Program-made: the position numbers and the translations under genes | The notes under the pieces: model-generated | What the model saw: only the letters and a program-made list of their open reading frames with translations | What the model was told of the DNA's origin: nothing | The model's database searches: none | Assembly: GCA_019636095.1 (NCBI GenBank) | Contig: JAHBYF010000001.1 | Location: 310,001-374,000 of the forward strand | Reading direction: 5' to 3' | Source: Hyphomonadaceae bacterium | Lineage (GTDB): Bacteria > Pseudomonadota > Alphaproteobacteria > Caulobacterales > Aquidulcibacteraceae | DNA: 64,000 nt | Shown: piece after piece, positions 56,846 to 64,000 of the stretch | How the letters are laid out: every line of letters starts with the position of its first letter | How positions within the stretch are numbered: position 1 is the first letter of the stretch

Positions 56846-59113
56846 ATGAATCTGCGTTGCTTTTTCATGAGCGGGGCCGCCGCCATCGCGTTTGCGGCGC
56901 CTTTCGCGGCTGTTGAAGCCTGGGCGCAGGACGGGTCGCAGCAGGCGGCTTCCGCAGATGCGCAGGACGATGAGGCATTTGACGAAATCGTCGTCACTGC
57001 TCGCCGCCGCGAGGAAAATCTCCAAGACGTGCCGCTGTCGGTGACGGCTTTCAGCCCAGAAGAACTCTTGCAAGGCGGCATTGATGATCGAACCGCGCTC
57101 GCCGATCACACGCCGTCGCTGATCACGATCACCGGTGGTTATCCTTCCGAGTTCGCCTTCTTCGCTTTGCGCGGTCAGGGGCCGGCATTCGGCTCGGTGC
57201 CAGGCACGATTTCGTATTTTGCCGAAGTCCCAAATACGATCACGATCGACGGCCGGGTCGGCACCTACTTTGATCTAGCGAATGTGCAGGTGTTGGCAGG
57301 GCCGCAGGGCACGTTGTTCGGCAAGAACGCAACTGGCGGCAATATTCTTTTCGAGCCGCAACGTCCCACCGACATTTTCGAGGGATATCTGCGTGGCGAA
57401 GTAGGTAACTTCAACGATCGCCGGGTGGATGGTGCGATCAATCTTCCGATTACTGATCGTGCCCAATTGCGCGTTGCTGGCGAAGTTGGACGTCGGGATG
57501 GTTACACTGTCGATGTCGGTCCGTACTTTGAAGGCCGAGACTACGACAATCTGAGCTACGAGAGCGCACGCGTGGGGCTCTCACTGCAGCCCACAGATGC
57601 GCTCGATATCTACACGATGGTCCGCTACTACCACTCGGGCAACAACGGCGGCGGCACAGTACCCGTTGCATTCAATCCGGCGGCTGGCGCGCTTGGCGTG
57701 CTGGTAACGGATTTCTATCCGGGCATCGTCAATACAGTGGCGGATCAGAGCACGCTTGGATCGCGCCGCGTAGCCTACGATTACGATCAGTTCGCCGACA
57801 CTGACTACTGGCAAATCATCAATCAGGCGACGTATCGCATCAACGATAACCTTCGCCTACGCAACATCGCGAGCTATTCGAAGTTCGAGAACCTCTACGC
57901 GTACGACTACGACGCTACGATCTTCCCGATTGCGGGACAGGGCTCGCGGAGCGGTGAGCCGTTTACGACGAATACCTACACCGAAGAGCTTCAGCTCCAG
58001 GGCACCTTGTTCGATGACGCCGTGAACTTCGCGACCGGCGTGTACTTCGATCGTCAGAACACCCATCAGGCGGGTGAGTTCCTGCAATTTCCGTTCTCAC
58101 TTCTGCTGCCGGGCGCGTTCCCCGCGACGTTCGACGTCGACACTGAGAGTCAGGCTGTGTTCGGTCAGGCGACAGTCGACATGGGCGCTTTCAGCTCCCT
58201 TGACGGATTGAGCCTCACCGCGGGTTATCGGTATACGTGGGAGCAAGTGGACTCCTCCACGTTGATCTTGGCGCCGCCAGCATCGACCGGGAGCGCTGAT
58301 TTCGAGTACGGCAGCTACACGCTGACTGCCGACTACGCATTTTCTGACGATGTTCACGCCTACATAACGGCGCGCAATGCCTACAAGGCGGGTGGGATCA
58401 ACGGCTCTGTGCCGGAAGGACTACCCTTCCACACGTTTCCGCCTGAGCAGCTGCGCGACATCGAGATCGGTTTGAAGTCGCAATTTTATCTGGGTGATAC
58501 GGCGGTCCGTGCCAACATCGCTGCGTACAACGGCGACTATCAGAATATTCAGCGTACGACGGGTGAGCTCGTCGGAAGCGCTCTTCTGAACGTCACGCGA
58601 AGCGCCGCAGAGGGGCGCATCCGCGGTGTGGAATTCACGGGCGCCATCGTGCCGCTTGAAGGCCTCACACTTGCCGCCAGTTACTCTTGGATCGACTCCG
58701 AGTACACGCGTGTCGACGGCCCGTCGGCAGAGCTGATCCTTGCAGGTGCGCCGTTCCCGTTCACGCCCTCCAACAAGTTCTCACTTGGCGCGACATATGA
58801 GCGTGACATTGGTAGCCTGGGCACGTTGGTGTTGAATGCAAACTACGCCGAGCAATCGTCTTTTTCGACCGCGCAGACCAATCAGTCCTTTGTGCGAGAG
58901 ATTCCAGGCTACGGTTTGCTCAATCTTTCGGTCGACATCAACGATCTCTTCGGATCGCCGGTGGACCTGTCGTTTTTTGCCAACAATGTCACTGACAATG
59001 AATACGCGACCGGTACGGCGGATTTCTACAACACACCGTTCGGTGTCGCTACGATGACGTACGGCGAGCCACGAATGTACGGCGCGCGCGTCCGGTATCG
59101 CTTCGGTTCGTAG
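56846..59113 (+). CDS. TonB-dependent receptor (second)
   Basis: About 755 residues from ATG 56846, with AGGGGAG 9 bases before it. Signal peptide from NLRCFFMSGAAAIAFAAPFA to AWAQ. TonB-box-like FDEIVVTARRREENLQDVPL and a plug with LRGQGPAFGSVPG and VQVLAGPQGTLFGKNATGGN, the style of sphingomonad/Hyphomonad receptors. The barrel ends in VRYRFGS. A different subfamily from the receptor at 31339. First gene of the rightward arm. Confidence 0.92.
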   Translation: MNLRCFFMSGAAAIAFAAPFAAVEAWAQDGSQQAASADAQDDEAFDEIVVTARRREENLQDVPLSVTAFSPEELLQGGIDDRTALADHTPSLITITGGYPSEFAFFALRGQGPAFGSVPGTISYFAEVPNTITIDGRVGTYFDLANVQVLAGPQGTLFGKNATGGNILFEPQRPTDIFEGYLRGEVGNFNDRRVDGAINLPITDRAQLRVAGEVGRRDGYTVDVGPYFEGRDYDNLSYESARVGLSLQPTDALDIYTMVRYYHSGNNGGGTVPVAFNPAAGALGVLVTDFYPGIVNTVADQSTLGSRRVAYDYDQFADTDYWQIINQATYRINDNLRLRNIASYSKFENLYAYDYDATIFPIAGQGSRSGEPFTTNTYTEELQLQGTLFDDAVNFATGVYFDRQNTHQAGEFLQFPFSLLLPGAFPATFDVDTESQAVFGQATVDMGAFSSLDGLSLTAGYRYTWEQVDSSTLILAPPASTGSADFEYGSYTLTADYAFSDDVHAYITARNAYKAGGINGSVPEGLPFHTFPPEQLRDIEIGLKSQFYLGDTAVRANIAAYNGDYQNIQRTTGELVGSALLNVTRSAAEGRIRGVEFTGAIVPLEGLTLAASYSWIDSEYTRVDGPSAELILAGAPFPFTPSNKFSLGATYERDIGSLGTLVLNANYAEQSSFSTAQTNQSFVREIPGYGLLNLSVDINDLFGSPVDLSFFANNVTDNEYATGTADFYNTPFGVATMTYGEPRMYGARVRYRFGS

Positions 59114-59125
59114 GGCAAGCTTGTC

Positions 59126-60313
59126 ATGGCCGACGTGGCCTTCGACACGGGCGTGGAGTCTGCGGCGCCAGCGAGATTAGTCGGTTTGGCGCCGCGGATT
59201 TCGGTAATGTACGCCGCGATCTATCTGCACTACGGCGCGTTCGGCCTCTACATCCCGATGTGGTTTGCGCATCGCGGTCTGAATCCGGAACAGATCGGCG
59301 TGCTGATGTCGCTGCCGCTGCTGTTGCGCTTGCTATTCGTCGCGCCCGTGACAGGGCTGGCCGATCGCTTGCGTCGGATACGAGAAGTGCTGCTCGTTTG
59401 TGTGATTGGCGCGATGCTGCTGATGAGCACCATGACGTTCGCGCATTCCTACTGGCAGATGCTGCTCTTCTTTACTTTGTTCTCGCTCGTTTGGGATCCG
59501 TTGCCGATCCTGGCCGACGGATACGCGACCTTAGCCGTCAGAACGCAGCAACTCGACTACGGTCGCATGCGGTTATGGGGTTCTTTGAGTTTTGTAGTCG
59601 CGAGTACGGCGAGCGGCAGTCTGATTGAGACCTATTCGGCGGAGATCGTTCCATGGTTGACCGCGGCGCTGCTCGCTCTGCCGATCTTGCCCATCCTGCT
59701 ATTACCCGCAGATCGTCGCCTCGGCGCTTCCGAGAAGGCACAGAGCAGGGAATGGCTGAAGGTCCTTGCTGACAAGCGGCTTATGATGGCGATGGCGGCC
59801 GCCGCGCTCATCACTGCAAGCCACACGCTTCTCACTACCTTCGGGGCGATTCAATGGTCAGCCCAAGGCGTGTCGGGATCGATGATCGGTATGCTGATCG
59901 GCTTGGCAATCGTCTCCGAAATTGCTGCGTTGTTTCTTGCGCAGCGCTTGCTTGGAAATCGTTCGCCGCTCTGGCTCATTGGTGTCGGTGGAGCGGTTGC
60001 CATCGCTCGCTGGGCCTACATGGCGAGCGAACCGGGCCTTTATGAGTTGGCGGCGCTGGCGTTGCTGAACGGCATCACGGGCATGACCGTCATCACAGGA
60101 TTGATGCTCTTCATAGCGCAGCGCGTCGATGCGCATCTCATTTCTACCGCGCAAGGCATCAATGCTGTCGTTCTTGGAGCTATCGCCGCGATCGCGACGG
60201 CGGGATCGGGTTACGCGTGGCACGCCTTGGGCAGTGCCGCGTACCTACTTGCGGCATTCGTGAGCGCCGTGGGAGTGATGATGACCGCGGGGGCGTTGTG
60301 GAAGCAGCGCTGA
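59126..60313 (+). CDS. MFS transporter, PPP/HcaT-LacY-like family
   Basis: 395 residues with about 12 membrane helices. N-terminal YLHYGAFGLYIPMWFAHRGL, LADGYATLAV and YGRMRLWGSLSFVVAS are the hallmarks of the MFS_1_like group (HcaT phenylpropionate, LacY-type sugar symporters). It would move the periplasmic product, possibly trehalose or an acid, into the cytoplasm. Starts 12 bp after the receptor stop and overlaps the trehalase start by 16 bp. Confidence 0.88.
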   Translation: MADVAFDTGVESAAPARLVGLAPRISVMYAAIYLHYGAFGLYIPMWFAHRGLNPEQIGVLMSLPLLLRLLFVAPVTGLADRLRRIREVLLVCVIGAMLLMSTMTFAHSYWQMLLFFTLFSLVWDPLPILADGYATLAVRTQQLDYGRMRLWGSLSFVVASTASGSLIETYSAEIVPWLTAALLALPILPILLLPADRRLGASEKAQSREWLKVLADKRLMMAMAAAALITASHTLLTTFGAIQWSAQGVSGSMIGMLIGLAIVSEIAALFLAQRLLGNRSPLWLIGVGGAVAIARWAYMASEPGLYELAALALLNGITGMTVITGLMLFIAQRVDAHLISTAQGINAVVLGAIAAIATAGSGYAWHALGSAAYLLAAFVSAVGVMMTAGALWKQR

Positions 60314-61875
60314 TCAAATTCGCTAAATCAAATGACGAGGCGGAAGCGGGTCCCTCCTCCGTTCTCGGAGAGTTGTTCGCGGCTGTCGCTGTTATGGACA
60401 TCGTGCCCGCGAAGGATTGGGCAGATGCCAACCCGCGCCGCCCGGTGGCGGAGATTGTGGCCGCCTATCGCAATGAAGCGCCATCCTCAGCGACTGAATT
60501 GCTGGGCTTCGTCAATACTTGGTTTGATCTGCCCGGCGAAGTTACAGCTATGTGTGAGGGGGCCACGGTCGAAGCGCATATCGAAGAGACCTGGGCGGCG
60601 CTGATCCGACCGCCTTTGCCAACGCGATCTGCCGATTCATTTCTGCCGCTGCCATATGCATCGATCGCGCCAGGGGGACGCTTTCGCGAGTGTTATTATT
60701 GGGATACCTACTTCACGTTGCTCGGCCTGCGCGATCGGCCTGAAATTATCCTCGCAGCCGCCAACAACTGCCGCTGGCAGATCGAACGCTACGGCTTTGT
60801 CCCCAATGCCAACCGCACGTATTATCTGACACGTTCACAGCCGCCGTTGTTCTTCAAGATTGTGGAGTTGCTCGCATCAGTCGCTGGTGAGCAGGTCGTC
60901 CCAAACTATCTGCCGGCGCTCATTCAGGAGCATGGGTTCTGGATGGATGGCGCTGCATCTCTGGCGGCGGTCGGCGCGCATCGGCGCGTAGTGCGATTGC
61001 CGAATGGCGCACTGCTCAATCGATACTGGGATGACAGTGACTGCCCTCGTGAGGAGGCGTATCATCCCGACGTGGAGCTTGCATCGGTCGCGCCCAACAG
61101 AGTCAACACAGATATCCATCGAGAAGTGCGTGCTGCTTGCGAGAGTGGTTGGGACTTCAGCTCGCGATGGCTCGCGAGACAGGGCGAGCTTAGTTCCGCG
61201 ATCACCTCGTCGATTTTGCCCGCAGACCTCAACAGCATGCTCTACGGATTGGAGGTTTTCATCGCGGCCGGCCTCGCTAGACAGGGCGACACGGAACGTG
61301 CCGCCGACTACGATGCCAAAGCCGCGGCGCGGCGTGAGGCCATGTGCACCTATCTCTGGAGTGAGGCTCTGGGCGCGTTCGACGATTTCGATTGGACCGA
61401 AGGACAATTGCGGGGCGCGCTCAGCGCCGCTGTGACGGCGCCGTTGTTCTTTGGTGTGTCAACCCCAGAGCAAGCGCGCGCGACCGCGACACTCGTTGAA
61501 TCTGAACTCCTTGCAGCCGGCGGTATTCTCACAACAATCGAACAAACTGGCATGCAATGGGACGCGCCCAATGGCTGGGCCCCGATGCAATGGTTCGCGG
61601 TGGAAGGGCTGTCGCGCTACGGCTTCATTGCCTTGGCGGACGAGATCCGCAAGCGCTGGGTTCGGGTGGTGGAGCAGGTCTTTCGCCACACCGGACGATT
61701 GGTGGAAAAATACGACGTTCTCACCATGTGTCCCGGTGGCGGTGGCGAGTATGCATTGCAGGACGGCTTTGGTTGGACCAACGGCGTGACCAAAGCGTTC
61801 TATGAGGCTCTTCGCGCGAAGGGAGCTGCGGTCGGAGAGAACCGCGATGCGAGGACTGTGTTCGACGTTTGCTAG
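60298..61875 (+). CDS. Trehalase, GH37 family, cytoplasmic form
   Basis: About 525 residues from GTG 60298, inside the end of the MFS gene and preceded by a G-rich tract. No signal peptide. Both GH37 signatures are present: PGGRFRECYYWDTY at residue 125 and QWDAPNGWAPMQWF at 420. Likely catalytic acid Asp286 in ESGWDFSSRW and base Glu470 in LVEKYDV. Hydrolyses alpha,alpha-trehalose to two glucose. The GGGGEY and GFGWTNGV C-terminal motifs are also kept, so it should be active. Confidence 0.94.
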   Translation: MEAALIKFAKSNDEAEAGPSSVLGELFAAVAVMDIVPAKDWADANPRRPVAEIVAAYRNEAPSSATELLGFVNTWFDLPGEVTAMCEGATVEAHIEETWAALIRPPLPTRSADSFLPLPYASIAPGGRFRECYYWDTYFTLLGLRDRPEIILAAANNCRWQIERYGFVPNANRTYYLTRSQPPLFFKIVELLASVAGEQVVPNYLPALIQEHGFWMDGAASLAAVGAHRRVVRLPNGALLNRYWDDSDCPREEAYHPDVELASVAPNRVNTDIHREVRAACESGWDFSSRWLARQGELSSAITSSILPADLNSMLYGLEVFIAAGLARQGDTERAADYDAKAAARREAMCTYLWSEALGAFDDFDWTEGQLRGALSAAVTAPLFFGVSTPEQARATATLVESELLAAGGILTTIEQTGMQWDAPNGWAPMQWFAVEGLSRYGFIALADEIRKRWVRVVEQVFRHTGRLVEKYDVLTMCPGGGGEYALQDGFGWTNGVTKAFYEALRAKGAAVGENRDARTVFDVC

Positions 61876-61933
61876 CCCGTCGCTCAGACGCACAGCCCCG
61901 GACTTGGATGTGCTCGCGGTTCAGGAGCCCGAA

Positions 61934-63508
61934 ATGTATTCAGGTATCGCCGATACCCAGTCTTGGGTTTTGCCTCGCGTGTTGCAGAACGCGGCGATCA
62001 CCAACGGCTCCCGCCCATTCTTGTCCGTGTTGGGTGGCGAGAGCGTAACCTATGAGCAGCTAAATTCGGACGCACACCGCGCAGCTGGATTTCTTCATTC
62101 GATTGGCGTGAAACGTGGCGACCGTGTCGCCATCATGATGCCGAACGATATCGACCTTGTGCGCACGTTCATGGGTGTGACCAGGCTCGGCGCCGTGGGC
62201 GTAATGATCAACACCGAGCTAACCCACGGCTTTCTCGCTCATCCGTTGTTGGATTGCGAAGCGAAAGTCTTGGTGGTGCACGCGTCCTATCTTTTGCAAA
62301 TTCTTGCTAGCAGAGCTTCTCTAGAGCGGCTTGGTCGCATGCTTGTCGTCGGTGGCAGCGCCGATTTCGAATGTTTCGATTGGCAGAGCGCGCCGCACAC
62401 AGAAGTGCCCATGCCGCAAGCTCACGAAGCCGCTTGTATCATGTACACATCGGGAACGACGGGCGCGCCGAAGGGGGTGATCATGCCTCACGCGCACTGT
62501 TTTCTCTTCGGTCTGGGCGTAGTCGAGCACACTGGCCTCAGCCAATCGGACCATTACTACATCGTGCTTCCACTCTTTCACGCCAACGGATTGCTGATGC
62601 AGGTGGGTGCAACGATGATTGCGGGCGCATCAGCGAGCATTCGTCCGCGTTTTTCCGCCACTGCGTGGCTCGAGGATATCCGCAGTACGGGCGCGACGAT
62701 CACCAATACGCTAGGCGCCGTGAGCGCTTTCGTTCTGAGCCAGCCATCGACCGCCGCTGACCGCGACCATCGCCTGCGCGTTATGTTAGCGGCGCCTAAC
62801 GTGCCCGATCATGAGCGGCAATGGCACGAACGGTTTGGAGTTGCCGATGTGCTGGGAGGCTACGGTATGACTGAAGTCAATATTCCGCTCTACGGCGAAC
62901 GTGGCAAGTCCAAGCCCGGCGCATGTGGAAGGGCGTACGCAGATCATTTCGAAGTGGAGATCCGAGATCCCGAGACCGATGAGCCTGTTGCACAAGGCGA
63001 AGTCGGCGAGATCATGGTGCGCCCGAAGACCGCTAATGCATTTATGGCTGGATACTACAATCTTCCTGACAAGACCGCGGAGGCTTGGCGAAATCTGTGG
63101 TTCCACACGGGTGACGCCGGGCGCATGGACGAAGAAGGGTACGTCACGTTTATCGATCGCATCAAGGACTGCATTCGCAGACGCGGCGAGAACATTTCTG
63201 CGCTCCAGTTGGAGACCGAGATCGCGCGGTGTCCGAGTATTCGCGAGGTCGCCGCATACGCCGTTCCATCTGAGCTTGCCGGCGGTGAGGATGAGATCAT
63301 GTTGGCTGTTGTCTCGGAGCTTCCTGAAGCTGCCGCGGCGTCCATCGCGAACTACGCTATCGCGCACTTGCCGCGCTTCATGTGGCCGCGATTTGTCGTT
63401 GTGCGTGACGCATTGGAGAAAACCGGGACCGGAAAAGTCAAGAAAGCTGACCTCCGAGCGCGTGGCGTTACTCCGGATACCATCGATCTGAGCGGTCACT
63501 ATCGCTGA
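61934..63508 (+). CDS. Acyl-CoA synthetase (AMP-binding), CaiC-like
   Basis: About 524 residues from ATG 61934, with AGGAG upstream; the open frame begins inside the trehalase, but that start is unlikely. P-loop IMYTSGTTGAPKGVIMPHA, VLGGYGMTEVNIPLYGE, FHTGDAGRMDEEGYVTFID, RIKDCIRRRGENIS and the final catalytic Lys in TGTGKVKKADLR. Nearest in style to crotonobetaine/carnitine-CoA ligases. Second acid-activating enzyme of the locus, on the trehalase arm. Confidence 0.9.
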   Translation: MYSGIADTQSWVLPRVLQNAAITNGSRPFLSVLGGESVTYEQLNSDAHRAAGFLHSIGVKRGDRVAIMMPNDIDLVRTFMGVTRLGAVGVMINTELTHGFLAHPLLDCEAKVLVVHASYLLQILASRASLERLGRMLVVGGSADFECFDWQSAPHTEVPMPQAHEAACIMYTSGTTGAPKGVIMPHAHCFLFGLGVVEHTGLSQSDHYYIVLPLFHANGLLMQVGATMIAGASASIRPRFSATAWLEDIRSTGATITNTLGAVSAFVLSQPSTAADRDHRLRVMLAAPNVPDHERQWHERFGVADVLGGYGMTEVNIPLYGERGKSKPGACGRAYADHFEVEIRDPETDEPVAQGEVGEIMVRPKTANAFMAGYYNLPDKTAEAWRNLWFHTGDAGRMDEEGYVTFIDRIKDCIRRRGENISALQLETEIARCPSIREVAAYAVPSELAGGEDEIMLAVVSELPEAAAASIANYAIAHLPRFMWPRFVVVRDALEKTGTGKVKKADLRARGVTPDTIDLSGHYR

Positions 63509-63771
63509 TGGCGAAGCCATCGCTCATGCGGACGACGTATTCGCCGCAGCAGTCAGGCCGGAATGGACCCTAAGAAGACGGTCGCTGCTCAGCGTTGAAG
63601 GCCAACAATCGGCGAACGTGGGCCGTTGCTGCGGTCGCTAAGCAATTGGCCGGGTTGGAGCGGGTAGGCCGGTCGCAGAATTTGTCGCTATGTCGTGCCG
63701 TGGCCCAAACCAGACGCTAGATCGCGGAAGCCATATCGACTGAATGATCGCTGGCGGCGACAATACTGAGC

Positions 63772-63993
63772 ATGAGAAGCAAGTGGTTCAGGCGTGTAGC
63801 AATTGGCGTGTGCGCCATTTTCTTGCTCGGCACGCTTGCGGCCAATTTGCTGGCAATTCGCGCAGGTTCGCCATGGGTGGGCCGTAACTACTGGCACCAG
63901 CCAATCGATACCTGGGGCCAGCTTATCGTGCTGGTCTTCTTGATCGGCTTGGGTGGCTTTTGGCTTGCTCGCAATCGCGACTGGTGGCTCTGA
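63772..63993 (+). CDS. Small membrane protein, unknown
   Basis: 73 residues, two predicted membrane helices (VAIGVCAIFLLGTLAANLLA and LIVLVFLIGLGGFWLA), aromatic middle loop and WWL end. No family was recognised. The 263 bp upstream holds nothing clear. Confidence 0.5.
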   Translation: MRSKWFRRVAIGVCAIFLLGTLAANLLAIRAGSPWVGRNYWHQPIDTWGQLIVLVFLIGLGGFWLARNRDWWL

Positions 63994-64000
63994 CGGAATG

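Noticed and set aside
63510..63525. ATGGC-GAA-GCCAT inverted repeat after the last ligase
   Set aside because: Short stem and no T tract; not enough to call a terminator.

Overview
The window is GC-rich chromosomal DNA from an alphaproteobacterium. The best guess is the Caulobacterales/Hyphomonadaceae group: there is a CpdR-type cell-cycle response regulator, a Caulobacter/Xanthomonas-type TonB receptor, an Entner-Doudoroff sugar economy and very tight gene packing. No phage, transposase, CRISPR array or rRNA is seen. All assignments were made by reading sequence and motifs; no database search was run.

Layout. 1-8.4 kb: the C-terminal part of a UvrD-type helicase, an exported protein with a HExxH motif, an AraC regulator, a DUF1295 membrane protein, an omega-aminotransferase and a penicillin-acylase-family lipoprotein. 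8.5-23.2 kb: a putrescine/polyamine import and catabolism cluster with aldehyde dehydrogenase, two glutamine-synthetase-like ligases (PuuA type), a PotFGHI-type ABC importer, PuuD, a SpuC-type aminotransferase, a GntR regulator and PuuB. 23.1-37.7 kb: a uronate/ketodeoxyuronate regulon with Eda, a FAH-family enzyme, a DctPQM TRAP transporter, KdgK, KduD, an RpiB-family isomerase, a LacI regulator and a large TonB receptor, followed by zwf-edd. Copies of one 14-bp palindromic operator (TGACACCGGTGTCA type) tie these units together. 37.7-48.7 kb: a GT39-like membrane glycosyltransferase, aguA-aguB (agmatine to putrescine) coupled to a DsbA/FrnE-like gene, hisN, an XRE regulator, small lipoproteins, typA with a candidate small RNA beyond its 5' end, an N-formylglutamate amidohydrolase-like gene, cpdR and tRNA-Val(GAC).

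49.2-63.5 kb is the most unusual part: a two-armed locus around a second LacI regulator. The leftward arm encodes three HSL-family esterases, a membrane-anchored CocE/NonD hydrolase and an acyl-CoA ligase. The rightward arm encodes a TonB receptor, an MFS transporter, a GH37 trehalase and a second acyl-CoA ligase. Matching LacI-type operators (TGATATCGATACCA and a one-mismatch copy) lie in front of both arms. Esterases, trehalase and acyl-CoA ligases under one regulator suggest uptake and dismantling of an acylated trehalose (trehalolipid-like) or a related sugar ester. The gene content is seen; the substrate is inferred.

The clusters fit together. Agmatine-derived or imported putrescine is broken down through gamma-glutamyl intermediates. 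Uronates enter as 2-keto-3-deoxygluconate and are split by Eda. Glucose from trehalose would enter the Entner-Doudoroff pathway through Zwf and Edd and also meet Eda.
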